Position numbers and translations under genes: made by a program. This document shows, piece by piece, positions 23,116-35,282 of a stretch of DNA of 64,000 bases. The number at the start of each line of letters is the position of its first letter. Position 1 is the first letter of the stretch. The notes beneath the pieces are model-generated. The model had not been told where the DNA came from, searched no databases, and saw only the letters and a program-made list of their open reading frames with translations. The stretch is taken from assembly GCA_022410635.1 (NCBI GenBank), contig JAJVDF010000003.1, positions 4,931,309-4,995,308 on the forward strand, read 5' to 3'. The DNA comes from Tretioscincus oriximinensis. Its lineage: Eukaryota > Chordata > Lepidosauria > Squamata > Gymnophthalmidae.

Positions 23116-25034
23116 TGGTTCTCGTCTCCAAAAAGTACTCAGATTTAAAGTTGTTAAAAGTGGGAGCATGTTATGAATGCTCAAGTNAAGCAAATATGGA
23201 TATAAAGGAAACAATTAATAATTGTAAATACTCTGGATCCAACCAAACAATTTTGTTCCATTTTGGGGGGGGAATAGTAATATGTTCCCATTTTTAAAAA
23301 TACCCTCATTTCCATGTATGGCCATCATACATTTGTCTAGATCTGTGTTTTGCTGTTGCTAGAATGAGAACTATATGCTATGTGAAGGAAGAAAGGTTTT
23401 TTTTACAAAAGCGATAATGCTGTAATCTATTTTGCGTCTTCTTCAAATTCAATGTAGCCATATATTTTGTTACACATTTACCTTTAAAGAATATAGTCTA
23501 GATTCTGGTTATAAATCCAGAAAACATATGGAAGGTGATTTTTAGGGTTTTTCATGTTTTTAGGGATTCTAGCTACTTTCAAAAGGATTTAAAAAAAATC
23601 TAAACATGAGATCTGGTTTAAGGTCATTTGATTTAGCTGTGCAGTACAAGCCTGTTTTAAAATATGTTTGGTTAATCTGAAATTGATTTTTGTACAGTAA
23701 ATATGAAAAAAAATATTTACAGTAAATAATAAAGAAGAATCTAGGTTTATAGTTTTGCAATCTGCAGTTTTAGACATACTGTAAGCTTCAATAAATGATT
23801 CCCTTCTCTAGAATGTGTTAAATATTCTGACAATATTGTTGTTTAAGTNTTTAGAGAATGGGGAGAAAGCATTGTGTTTACATCAGCTCTGAATGGAGGC
23901 AGAAGCTTTATACTTTGGAAGTGCTGCACTGTTTATAAGTTCATTAATTTCTGGAGTTTCTTCAGCAGGAAGCATATTTTATTTACCCTTGGTAGTTTGA
24001 TAAATTTGTCAGTTAGATTGATGGATCTTTTAAGCAGGATATTACCCTAGGACAACAGATTTGTGAGGATTATGTCGTCAAGTGCTTTGAAGATCCAGCA
24101 TCTAGAATGAGCATTCTGCTTAATAAATGTGTAATGGGAGCCATGTTCACTGCGAAAGATCTCTTGGGATAATGCACTTCTGTAGTCTTCAAACACAGGC
24201 AGAGACTGTAAGGAAATGTCATGTCTAAGTAAGGAAATCACAAATGGCTGTACGGATAAGGTGTTAGAATAACCCAAAAGGATGTGCATGTTTAAAAGAG
24301 NGAGAGCGAGATTTTTCATTATGCACGTGCTGGGCAGAGAAATGTGAAGAAGATTTGAAGGTGATGCAAAGAGGATGTGAAGGTAAGCCAGCTGCATTGT
24401 TTGAATAGCACATTCCTCTTTAATCCACACCCGTGGTCACACAAATTGGGTCTATATGCATATGCATCATGCCCTTCTCCTCAATTAATGATGATTCAAT
24501 TGAGGAGGACTTGGCTGGGCTTGAGCCTTTGGCTATAGAAGTTTACTAGAGGTCCATGCACTGCAGACAGAGCTGCCTTCAGAGACCATAGCTGAAGAAG
24601 ACCATAGAGGAAGAAGAGGAAAGAATAATATTAAAGACTTTGCATCTTGCTGCAGAGAGAAACAAGCATAGAAAAAGTTAATTTAGACAATTGGGAAAGG
24701 TGGTATAATGAGTCACACCCAGGCTTCAGCTGCTTCAAGAAAAGAGCTGTAAATAAGATGGGTGATCTACAGGTAGTTGTAGCTGATAAATCATCCAAAC
24801 TTGTTCATGTGTATCTCTGTCTCCGTTCTAATTAATACAAGTGGGAATTGTTTTTATCTTATATTTATCCCTTGCATTGTGTATTGTTAAACACTGCTTT
24901 TGGGGCCTGCATAGTTGTGTTGCTAGTTCTCCAGGGTTCTTTTGTTAATGTTACAGAGCTGAAGTAAAGCCAGTTTTTGCTTACCTTGTGCTTCTCAGTT
25001 ATCCCTGTGGGAGACACAGGATAAGCAGTAAGTC
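23116..25034. other. Non-coding stretch, nothing recognised
   Basis: Mostly AT-rich. A 127-codon minus-strand frame (24047-24430) contains an N and no domain. An inverted pair around CTCAATTAATGATGATTCAA and TTGAGGAG near 24480-24510 is short and local. Confidence 0.35.
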
Positions 25035-25120
25035 CAGCAAGGAGTGGCTTTTAGCACTTGGCAGACTATCAAGAGGAAGGTAGGTGGCGTGCACTTTCAT
25101 AGACATGTCTACTTCAGGAT
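25035..25120 (+). repeat. Family X repeat fragment
   Basis: GTCCAGCAAGGAGTGGCTTT, GCAGACTATCAAGAGGAAGG and CTTTCATAGACATGTCTACT define the forward arm. Confidence 0.7.
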
Positions 25121-26939
25121 AGGCAGTATTAACTCACACAGTATGTAGACTTAATCNGTGCTACCATGAATCCATTTCAGATGATTTTAACAAACATCTG
25201 ATCTGGATTACCTTTAATTTGTGCAGAAAACGTGTGCTAGTGAGCCTTTTAAACTAAATTAATAAAGTTGTGCATCAGGGGCTTCAATGCTGCATTAGAG
25301 AAGTTCTTTTTCTATTTCTATCCATAGCTGGGAAAAGATTAATATGCCACCTATTGCTTTCTAAATTTAATTTTTTGAAACAAGCCAGTACTTTGTCTTT
25401 TGACCCACACTATCATTTTTTCCCCTTTCTGCTGTGTCTTGGCTAGTACTCGTCAAGGCAGACATCTGTCTTCTTGCCACTTTGTAAAGTGTCACACATA
25501 ATGACTGCACTATATGCTTAACAAAATGTGACAGGAATCCTGCTCATATGTAATTACCATTATGTGACGGAAGGGCCAGAACGTTTGGATGATTCGTTGA
25601 GAGAAATTTTAAATATGCTTCACCCGGAAAGCATGGATGGCATTACTAGTATCTAATTACTAATAGCAAATGTGCGTTTTTGTATCACTATACAACCAAG
25701 ATTTAAAGTAATGTAAAAAGGTACAATAATACCAGTGCTCAAGTACCTCCATCTACATACTGAGTTATTTTATTTTCCTAATGCTGAACTGACTTGATTG
25801 CCCACACACCATCCTAGCATAATGAAATGAAGACGAAAAAGCATATCTCACTTTAAGAACAAAGCCCTTCCTTAATGCATTTCCCCAATGGAGCACAGTA
25901 TACAATGTGTCACCACCTTGGCTGGTGCGCTGTGCATATGTGGTTGCCACTCATGTGCAAATGGCAATATTGNTACACATCCGGGGATTTCACAACTGAT
26001 GAGTCTCCCGGATGGGCAGCAGAACACGCTGGTGACCAAGTAAGGAGGTATCACTGTGCATATCTTGTGCCACCTCTGCTGCTTGTAGTCTGCAGAGAGA
26101 TGTTGATGTGATCATTTGATTACACAAGCATCATTTATAGCAGGAGTACATTTATGTGGATGTACCCTGAGTGCAGTTACAATTTCAGTAAAATTTCTTT
26201 CTCTCTTAATTTTGCTCACAAAAACAATATAAAATACAGGAAGGTGCCCCAAAGTGTCATGTACTTATTTTACTATTTTTTAATGTTCTGGAATAAAGCA
26301 TTTTTGAGAGTGATTTATTCCAGAATATCCAAAAATAATCTAATAAGGTCTATCTGGAGGCAGCCTTAGCTCCCTACAGTTACATGGCTTGGGTTTGCAG
26401 GTACTGGTCCAACATTCTATTCTCTTAGAATAAAATTGTATAACTAAATTTTCCAGTTTCTCTAGGTCATTACTATCACTATTTAATTCTATAATGTGCT
26501 TCTTATTTTAAATTCTTACAATTTTGTAGAAATATTCTGGTCTCTAATCAAAGATAACATGCATTAACTAATTCTCTTGCCAGAATATGCTTCCTCTAAA
26601 TCATATATTGAGATTGTTTGGAAATTACTATGCTTCCTTATGAAGAAAGAAAGCTTCTATCATTATCTTTAATTAAGGTTATCATAAACATGTTAGTTTT
26701 GTTAAAGAGCAGAGAAAATATTGAATTTATTGTTACGCAACCTGAAAACTATGCATATATCTGCCCAGTCTGTTAATAGGAAATAATGCTTGGTGTACAT
26801 CTGGTCAAAAAGTTCTGTCCCAGGGAACTCTTCTCTAAAGGGAGTCAAGANCAGGGGAAAATTTTGCTTTTTTCTTCTGCTTGAGATGCCCATTAGTAAC
26901 TGGAGCAATTCCCTTACAAAACGAAGCTACAATGTCTAA
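25121..26939. other. Non-coding stretch, nothing recognised
   Basis: No repeat termini or coding exon recognised. Around 25880-26110 CpG content is locally a little higher, with overlapping short frames on both strands. Confidence 0.3.
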
Positions 26940-27400
26940 GTCTCTTCAGCCTTGAAAGATGGTGTTTAATGTATAAAATCATGTATGGAATGGATAAGGT
27001 GAACAAAGAAAAACTTTTTTTTCTCTATTAGACAACACGAGAACGAGAGGGACCTTTTTGAAGCTGATTGGCAGAAGAGTGAGAACACACAAGGAAAAGT
27101 TTCCCTTTTTTTGTTTACCCACGGGTCATTAGTCTAAGGAATTTACTTCCAGATGAGGTAGTGGTACCTAGATAAATCCTGGATAGCTGCTAGGATGGAT
27201 ATTTTTATCCTTGTAGGATGAAAAGGTAAGATTCTTGAAATGACATTCGCATAGAGACGAGAACAGCAAAGGTTTTGTCATCTTCTGCTTGAGATGCCAT
27301 GGGCAGTTAGTGAACCACTGTGGGAGACAGCGTACCGGACTACGTGGGCTGTGGCCCTATTCAGCAGAACATTTCTTATGTTCTTAAGTGCATCACTGTT
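26940..27400 (+). mobile_element. CR1-like LINE 3' end
   Basis: TTTCCCTTTTTTTGTTTACC, CTAAGGAATTTACTTCCAGA, GATAGCTGCTAGGATGGATA and TTTCTTATGTTCTTAAG follow the order of the C-terminal and 3' UTR region seen in the copies at 35465-36075, 62700-63240 and 63680 onward. An internal duplication-like or inserted section lies near 27220-27290. Confidence 0.75.
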
Positions 27401-27456
27401 TGAAACAAGATGCCAGAGTAGGCCGACTGTGGTNCAGTTCAAGACTCTTGTGTTCT

Positions 27457-28847
27457 TACACTACTCACAAAATGTTAGAGATGATTGGCTTTGGGTGGGA
27501 TGTTCTAGATGAACATAATGTTATTTTTGCAAATGAAACTAATGATACCATTTGTGCACTTGAGAAAGCACATGTGCACTATTATTGGCAGAATTCATTG
27601 GTCTCTAACGTGGAGCTGAATGACAAAAGTTCTAACAGTTGATCCCTGAACCATCAATTGAAGGAATGAATTTGAATAGAATTTAAACAGTCCTCCTCAT
27701 CAGGCTGGACACATGTTGATATGAGACTAAGACACTCCTTACAATGGAGGCTACAAGCAGGATGCTCTCAGACACAAATGGCCACTGAGCTTAGAGAGTC
27801 ACAGAGTGCCATCAACAGATTGCAACAGCGATACAGAGATACAGGAAAAGTCACAGAAAGGCACAGAAGTGGGCGTCCTTTGGCAACATCACACACAGAT
27901 GAGGGACCAGTAGTCCGCAGTACTGTTCAGTGATGAAAGTTGCTTCACTCTGCACAGAAATGATGGCCATCAGTGATGCTAGAGATGCCAAGGAGAGCAC
28001 TATGCATCAGCCATTGTTGTCACCAGATGGCTTTTTGATGGTAGTCATGTTTTAGTGGGAAGGTGTCTAGTCAATACAGAGATGACCTACTCTTTGTGGA
28101 TGGTACAATAACAAACCGCTACTACTTGAATAACCTCATTAATCCAGTCATTGTTCCTTTGAATGAACAACGCAGGGTCATTTTATCGTCATGGANAGCA
28201 ATGCTCCAGCTCATTGAAGCTGCATCATTAGTTAGGCTGACCAGATGACCCCTTTTGGGNGTGTGTGAAAACTTGGTTTTGGNTGCCTCCCNTTTTTTTC
28301 TGAGGAATTTTTTTTCAAAAAAGGTTTTTTTCTTTTTTTTCAAAATTTTTCCTCAGCAAAAATGGGGAGGCACTCCAGAACTGGGTTTTCAACACCACCA
28401 CCACCCAAAAAGGGTCATCTGGTCAGTCTATACTAGGGAANGACTATCAGAGGCTCAGGTACCTTACATGGAGTGGCCAGACTTGAACTCCCTGGAAAAC
28501 CTGTGGGATCAGCTATGGCACCATGTAGAGGCCGATACTCATGTACCCCGAACATCAATGACCTCAAGAGGCACCCCTCAAGAAGAGTGGTGCCATGCCT
28601 CAGCAACAAATAGCGTGAGATGTCATTGTGAGGCTGTAATTGATGTTCAGGGCCACATGATACGTTATTCAGATAGTGTCATTTTTGTTTGGAGGTGCCC
28701 TCCATTTTTTGTTCAGTAAATTGCTTGAGATAAGGAAAACACCATTGCATGATCTGACTGGCATGGCCTACTTTCAAGATACAATCTCACATTTTCAATA
28801 ACTGTCACCCCGCAGTCACATATCCCTAATGTTTTGTGAATAGTGTA
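27457..28847 (+). mobile_element. Tc1-like transposon, inactivated and internally deleted
   Basis: Termini are inverted: CACTACTCACAAAATGTTAG from 27459 and CTAATGTTTTGTGAATAGTG ending at 28845, each bordered by TA, the Tc1/mariner target duplication. Inside are transposase pieces in order: an N-terminal helix-turn-helix (27721-27930) with GCSQTQMATELRESQSAINR and the basic SGRPLATS; LFSDESCFTLHRNDGH near 27930, containing the first catalytic Asp; and EWPDLNSLENLWDQL near 28470-28510 with the final acidic part. The text jumps from the first to the second piece, implying loss of about 100 codons. Frameshifts, stops and a MITE insertion at 28233 complete the inactivation. Confidence 0.88.
28233..28430. 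mobile_element. hAT-like MITE (family G) nested in the Tc1 transposase
   Basis: It starts TAGGCTGACCAGATGACC and ends GGTCATCTGGTCAGTCTA, about 198 bp. It is the same family as 45169-45354, which has a near-perfect 8-bp duplication. Here flanks CATTAGT and TACTAGG match only partly, so the duplication has decayed or an indel occurred. The insertion splits the Tc1 coding text between ...EAASL and SEAQVPYMEW, so it post-dates that element. The poly-T/poly-A centre produces spurious frames on both strands. Confidence 0.82.
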
Positions 28848-30299
28848 TGTTCTAAGATTATCATGTAGCAAAAACTACAAGGACAGTGAAGACATGAGCC
28901 TCATTGAGAACAAGTACTGTAAACCTGTTAATTATTTTCAGGTCCTGCATTAGCACAGATGACAGGAATTTTCAAATGTCATTTATTCTTGTTTCATGCA
29001 GCATGACATGACTCATTTTTTAAAAAAATTAGTGACTGTTAAATCCAAGAGGCTAGAGACGGCTACGTAAAATGCCAGTGAAAGGAAAGATTACTTCAGA
29101 GCCGTGCTGAAATGTATACATTTTCCCATCTGACCTTTCCATATACTTTATTTTAAGCTGCACAGAAATTGTAGGTTTGAGAAGTACTATAGATATGAAT
29201 AAGTTTTTTAATTTTTTTTTGCTTATTTTAGCCATTAGTTGATAACTGAAAGAAACTCTATAAAGCTGCTCAGCGCATAATTTAAAATAAAATCCTAAAT
29301 TTACTTTATGCTTTCTTTAAAGCTCTTACAGACTCTTGCAGGCCTTTTACATATTCCCTTGGTGGTCTTTTAAAAGCCAGGTGCTTGGGATTGTCTCCAG
29401 CCTACTCAAAAANCACCCCAGGCCTTGGATTAATACATGAGAGCTGCTTTTTATTTAGGGCTGCCTCTCTACATAATGCCTCTTCATGAAANGTACAGGC
29501 AAATCAAACCAGGCCTCTGACTGGTCAACAGAGTAAGGTGTTGTTTTTCCACTGGATTAAATTTAAAAAAATCCATTTCCCTTGCTTGAATGAGCAGACT
29601 GTAGAGGTATCTGACCCCATGCTGTACCTATGTCAGATATATAAATAAATATCATTTTCAGAACCTATGAAATGCATATATGGAGAGAGAAAAAATGATT
29701 GCTTAAGTGCATGCAATTGAAGCTTTGGTGTCTGAAATTTCACGTCTAGATACTACGCTTAAATAGTGTGACTGAAGAACAAGCACTCTTTCTATAGAAA
29801 CTACCCTATCGGTTACAGTTGCCTTGAATACAGGTTGTCACAAATAATATATATATAAAATTCAGTGCTGAGTCCATTATATTAAGGCAAATTTCATTTA
29901 ATGCAATCTAAAATTTATTTTAAAAAATGCAAAGCACCTTAAATAAATAGAACTGATTTTTCTATTCTTATTTTAGAGTGGTTTATTGTTTTATATGTTG
30001 CGGGTATCCCAGATCATTTTTTTCTGTATCTTCTGAGCAATTTGAGCTATACAGACAATATCATTCTGTTAGGATATGGAAGGGTGGAAGTTCTCATTTT
30101 GAACAAATGAAAAGAGAAATGCAAAATCTAGATTAATGCTTCATTTTAAAATGGAAGTAATGTCAACCTGCCTGGCCTTCACTGAAAATGGAGGCTTCGA
30201 GAGGTTGACAATCTGCTTAATCCTGCAATGCAAACAGGAAAAAGCATTAGTGATGAATAATGACAGTTTATTTAATGATAGGTCACATGAACATATCAC
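28848..30299. other. Non-coding stretch, possible conserved block near 29310-29420
   Basis: No repeat signature was recognised. The segment around TGCAGGCCTTTTACATATTC has balanced composition and no obvious family, so it could be constrained. This is inference only. Confidence 0.3.
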
Positions 30300-32262
30300 A
30301 TAAAAGAAATTTAAAATTTAGTCCATTTAACATTTTATACATGATAAAATAAATCTTTGTTAAAAGCTAGATCTCTAGGTTAATGCAGCACGTATTTTTG
30401 CTGCCTTAAGTAAGAACATGGCAACTTGGTGGGTGGCATATTTGTCTTTGCCCTCTAGTAGCTGGAGCACTTTTTCCTTTATTGTCTAAATTCATTTCAT
30501 TTTTGAAGAGTGGGGAAATATATCGCTGTCTAATTTGGTTGTAAAAGGAGCAGACTAGAAGGATGTGGNTCGTATCTTCCAATTCTTTGGTAATGCAGGA
30601 GCAATGTCTCCCTTGTGTTGGTATCTTTTGGTACCGTCCGCTTGTCATTTGAGTGTCCAACAAATCAAACTTGTGAGAACAGCAGTTAGTTCTCTATCTT
30701 CACTTGTGTCTTGCAGATAGATAGTTGTGGNGTTGATTTCGCTTGCCTAATGGCGGCTATATCATTTTGGGCCTCTATGTCAAAGACACGTTGTTTTAGC
30801 ACCTCTTTGGACTTTTGCCCTATTAGTCAGAGCTCTTGCAGAGATAGGCTGATTTGGGTTACTTTATGTGTTATNTCTGAAAGCCATGAGATTTCAGGTT
30901 TTCTCAGTTCTTGTTCCTTCAGGCACAGGAAGGGAAATCTATCTGGGGGCATAGTTTTAATCTTTTGCCAGTACCTATACTGTCTAAGGAGTACTAATCC
31001 TCTTAGGGGAGATATTCCCACATCCGCTCGCACTGCAGCCGATAAAGTTGATAACGGAAGGCTCAGTAAAGGCCGCAGCATTCTTAGTTGAAAGGCTTCT
31101 AATTTGTAATGATTATTTTTGTCCTCACAAATTTCAGCCCCATATAATAGAATTGGTACAACCTTCATCTTATATGCTTTGAGAACGGGTTTGATGGTTC
31201 CAGGGAATCTGTAATTTGTGAGTCTACAGAGTTGTTGAAATGCTGGTTCCGCCTTGTTTAGGCAGTCATTTTTATGCCCTGTCCACGCTCCATTTGTTGC
31301 GAAGGAGACACCCTGATATCTGTATGATTTGACCTGCTCAATGGTCATTTAAGTGCCAGTTGTATGACTTTTTAGAATTTCTGAAGATTAAGATCTTGGA
31401 TTTGTCGCAATTTATGTGAAGAGAGTTTTCTTTCCAATAGCAACTGAACTTCATCAGTGTTCTCCTTAGGCCAACTGGAGTGGTTGCCATTAAGACCATG
31501 TCATCGGCATAAAGTAAGATGATTGTAGGTCTCTCTAAGATTATAGGACTGTATAGATTTGGATCAGTTAGCTCCTTTACTAGGTCATTAATGTAAAAGC
31601 AAAAGAGGAATGGTGCTGGTATGCATCCTTGGCGTACCCCTTGGGAGATCTTGATTTCTTTTGACAAAGCTCCATTATTATTTATACGGACTTTTAGTGT
31701 GGTGTTCATATATAATTCCATAATTGGGAGTAATAGTCTTCAATCTATGTTTGCTAATTTAGACTATAGTTAATTTCTGTTTATTGAGTCGAAGGCTGCC
31801 GAGAGGTCGATAAATGTGGCATATATGTTTCTGCCCATGGTTCTATATTTTTGTACAAGGTGTCGTAATACAAAACAGTTGTCAATTGTCATTCTTTGCT
31901 GATGGAAGCCAACTTGTTCTTCTGCAAGGATGTTATTTGTATTGGCCCAGCGGGTGATATTATTTAGTAGTGTCTTTGCATAGATTTTTGCTGTTATGTC
32001 TATGAGGCTAATAGGTCTGTAATTTTGGGGAATTGTTCTATTGCCCTTTTTGTAGATCGGGATGATGATACTCATCTTCCAACCAAGTGGTATTTGGCAA
32101 GAGTTATTTATATGTGTAAAAAGTCCTGCTAGTAGCTGCATCCACCATTCCACAATTGTTTTAAAAAGTTCTGGGGGGAGGAAATCTTCTCCTGATGCCT
32201 TGTTGTTTTTTAAGGCAGTGATGAATACAAAAAAACCTAGAAATCTTTCCAAACTCTGGTGT
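30300..32262 (-). pseudogene. 5'-truncated non-LTR retrotransposon reverse transcriptase (non-CR1, non-BovB)
   Basis: Reading from 32252 down on the minus strand: LKNNKASGEDFLPPELFK, then IIIPIYKKGNR and NYRPISLI (RT blocks 1-2), TFIDLSAAFDS (block A), SQGVRQGCIPAPFLF and FYINDL (block B), LLYADDMVLMA with the catalytic YADD (31500-31530), SKILIF, then a thumb region with VVPILLYGAEIC (31140-31170). A C-terminal Cys-x-Cys followed by His and Cys (GRHCSCITKELED) lies near 30575-30620. About four frame breaks and several Ns disrupt it. The endonuclease half is absent, as expected after 5' truncation. The clade (R4/Dong, Vingi or I-like) is not settled from motifs alone. Confidence 0.85.
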
Positions 32263-32600
32263 GTTTAAAAGTGAGTTTTTTCCTTTGAATTAATCTACTA
32301 AGCAACACGGCGCACCAACAGCCAGTTGGAATAGGGATACAGATCAGCCAGTTGCTTGGATTTTTGACAGAGTTTCATGGGAAAGAAAGGCAGACGTTTT
32401 CATGGGGAAAAGAAGCTATTTTATTTTGAGTGTGAGCAGTTGCTAAAAATCCCTAAACTCCAAGCCTCTCTCCCTGGTTGATTTTCCTCCCCTCTTTCTG
32501 GGCTGGAAAAGTGGATGTGACTGTTCTGATGTGAAGCTGCCCTTCTGGATCAGGCCTATCTAGTTGGGTATTCTTTCTCATATTGTAACCACCAATTTCT
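32263..32600. other. Non-coding gap with one copy of the 170-bp unit
   Basis: Between about 32440 and 32540, AAAATCCCTAAACTCCAAGC, CTCCCTGGTTGATTTTCC and GGGCTGGAAAAGTGGATGTG parallel the tandem units at 33890-34230. Confidence 0.5.
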
Positions 32601-32603
32601 TCT

Positions 32604-32685
32604 GGGCATCTCAACCAGAAGATAGGCATCTCAACCACAAGATAGGCATCTCAACCACAAGATAGGCATCTCAACCAGAAGATAG
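32604..32685. repeat. 20-bp minisatellite, about 4 copies
   Basis: GATAGGCATCTCAACCACAA is repeated head to tail with single-base variants (CCAGAA or CCACAA). Copies are near-identical, suggesting recent expansion. Confidence 0.92.
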
Positions 32686-32754
32686 AAGATCAGGTTTCAC
32701 CTGATTTCCACTCCCTGCAAATGACATTTAGAGATATATGTGAAGGGTGTATCT

Positions 32755-33870
32755 AGTCACCCATTATAGTAGCCTTCATAAGAACATAAGAGGAGCCCTA
32801 CTGAATTGGACCAGAGTCCATCTAGTACAGCATTCTGTCTCACACAAAACCCCCACCAATTGCACCTGGGCAGTCTGAACAGAAGAAGGCAAAATCTTCA
32901 CCTATTCTCTACTCCCTGCAAATGGTATTTCACAAGTGCTTCCTGTTGCTCCATCTCAGTTTCAAAAGATCCACCCTAGTAGCTATTTATACTCTTGGTG
33001 TCCATAAACATATCTAACCCTGCCCTGAATCTATCCAGGTTGCTAGCTATTACCACCTCTTCTGGAAGTAAATTCCACAGGACGATGACCCTCTGGATGA
33101 AAATATACCTTCCTTTGTCTGTTCTCACACTTCTGCCCATTACTTTCATGATTGCCCCCTGGTCCTAGTGTTGTGTGATAAAGTCTATTCATGATTTTAT
33201 CCACCTCAATCAGATCACCTCTCAAATGCTGTCTTTTGAGGCTGAAGAGGCCCAGACACTGCAGCCTTATTTTATAAGGGAGATGCTCCAGTCCTTTGAT
33301 CATTCTTATTGCCCTTTTCTGCAGCGTTTCTAATTCCACAATATCTTTTTTAAGATATTGTAACCAGAATTTGACACAGTATTCCAAATATGGTCTCACC
33401 ACAGATTTATAGAGAGGCAAAACTACACTTGCTGACTTATTTTCAGTTCCTTTCCTTATGATCCTCAACATTGAATTTGCTTTTTTTGCTGCTGCTCCAC
33501 ACTAGGTTAACACCTTAATTGAGCTGTCCACCAACACCCCAAGATCCTTTTCCTGTTCGGTCACAGAAACTTTGGTTCCCATCAGGAGGCAGGAGTAATT
33601 GAGGTTCTTTTCCCCAATGTGCATGACTTTGCACTTACTTAAGTTGAAATGCATTTGCCACTTTGTTCCCTACTCACCCAATTTCAGTAGACCACTCTGA
33701 AGCTCTTTGCAATCACTTTCAGTTTCCACTACTTGGAACAGTTTAGTGTTGTCATCAAGCATCCATATTGTTTATGAATATATTGAGAACCAGAGGTCCC
33801 AGTACTGAACCCTGGGATACTCCACTTTTTACCTCCTTCCACCCTGAGAACTGTCCATTCATTACTACCC
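32755..33870 (-). pseudogene. CR1/L3-type LINE 3' portion with reverse transcriptase C-terminus
   Basis: On the minus strand the copy starts near the RT block matching GVPQGSVLGP (degraded), followed by DDNTKLF, TEQEKDLGVLVDSS (33555-33500), then the 142-codon frame 33043-33471 with LRIIRKGTENKSASVVLPLY, SVVRPYLEYCVKFW, KRAIRMIKGLEHLPYK and LRGDLIEVDKIMN, and finally YFHPEGHRPVEF. These are the diagnostic CR1 C-terminal strings. The 3' UTR runs to CTTATGTTCTTATG-like sequence at 32775. The 5' two-thirds is missing. Confidence 0.88.
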
Positions 33871-33889
33871 TCCTCCACCTTCAGACCAT

Positions 33890-34230
33890 GTGCTCATGGG
33901 CTTTGTTAAACAAAAAAACTCCTTTTCAAATGTCTAAAAATCCTCAAACTCTCTCCTGGTGATCCCCCCCCCCCTTCCTTGGGCTGCAAAGAGGATATAG
34001 CTATCCTTGTTTGCTGGTTCCTTCCTGTGAGTCACCAGCAAGCTCCTCTTCCTTCAGATCATGTTCTTAGGGGCTTTGTTAAGCAGAAAAAACTCCTTCT
34101 TAAACTGCTAAAAATCCCCAAACTCCAAAGCCTCTCTCTTGGCGATTCCCCCCCCCCCTCTTCATTGGGCTGGAAAGAGGATGTAGCTGTGCTTCTTTGC
34201 TAGTTTCTTCCTGTGAGTCACCAGCATGTT
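33890..34230. repeat. Tandem duplication with period about 170 bp
   Basis: Two units share GGGCTTTGTTAA, AAAATCC(C/T)CAAACTC, CTCTCT(C/T)(C/T)TGG, poly-C tracts, TTGGGCTG(C/G)AAAGAGGAT and TTCCTTCCTGTGAGTCACCA. A third partial unit lies 1.4 kb upstream at 32440-32540, across the CR1 copy. Confidence 0.8.
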
Positions 34231-34239
34231 CTCCCTCTT

Positions 34240-34400
34240 TGAACCATTTTCTTAAAGCTATCCAGCCTGGTTGATTTTACTTCTTCCTTAAACCCATGAT
34301 CCTTGGGTGAAAAAAAATTTCCCCATCTGTTCTCTACCAGTCAGTCCCATAGAGTACCTTCAAGATCTACTTCTGTTTTTAACCTTACCTTTCTTAAAAT
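34240..34400 (-). mobile_element. CR1-like fragment, degraded
   Basis: AAAGCTATCCAGCCTGGTTG and TTGGGTGAAAAAAAATTTCC with CCATCTGTTCTC parallel the CR1 3' region at 39990-40100 and 42600-42700. Confidence 0.5.
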
Positions 34401-35282
34401 TTTCACACTTACTAGGGAACCTTGGGGATATTTGAAAGGTTTTATAATTTTACTTCTATTTTACTTAAACAATTCTGTGAATATGTCCTTGGCCCACTTT
34501 ATTTCCCACTACACTTCTGTATTGGAATAACAAATGTTTTTGAACTTTCTTACTAATGTACAAATAAATGGGAACTATGATTTATTTCTCCCCCAGCATC
34601 CTTGTTCACCCCTTTTAACCTAAAGTTTATAACACACACACACAGACCAAGTTTTTTGTTACATTGACCTTTTTTCTTGTCCTCATCAGCTGAAACACAA
34701 GAAGTCTTCTCTCCATCATCTCACCGCAACAGAAACTTTGCTGAAAACCACTGAAAAAAGAAGAGAGATTATTCGGGGATATTTTCTATTCCATCCCCAA
34801 ATCCTCAATTGTATTCTCTATTTTGTTTTCTAAATTTGTTGAAAAGGAGAAACTCACTGTTTCCTTTCTCTGAAGGTAGCTGCTCTCTCCCTTTTTGGCA
34901 GGATCAAGTTGGGTGGTGGCCAGTTTTTTATCTGAGATCTGAAGCTGAAATAAAGAGAAACTGGAGGGAGATATTGGTTAGTTAAATTCGAAGGTGAGCG
35001 TCACTGGAAACTGGGAGGAAGCTATAGGACCCACTAGGGTGCATACAGCACCAGTACCAGCACCACACCATCATCATGGAAATGCTTTATTTCCACTTGA
35101 CTGGAACTAGTCTCCCTTATTCAGAATCCTCTTGATATATTTTTGTTTTGCCTTGCTACAGTTTTTCACTATTTTCTGATTTGGAACGCTTTCCTTTTTC
35201 TCAACAACACACATTAATTAATTGCATCTTGCCTCTGAGCAGATTTCAGAGAAATAGGGTTGTTGGCCAGAGTCCGTAATAT
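34401..35282. other. Non-coding stretch with a short (CA)n
   Basis: A CACACACACACA tract lies at 34633-34645. No other feature is supported. Confidence 0.35.

Noticed and set aside
22583..23131. 182-codon minus-strand frame as a gene
   Set aside because: Several overlapping frames on both strands in a GC-rich patch, low-complexity product, no domain, no start or splice context.
32604..32685. CRISPR-like array of 20-bp repeats
   Set aside because: Units are head to tail without spacers; a eukaryotic minisatellite explains it.
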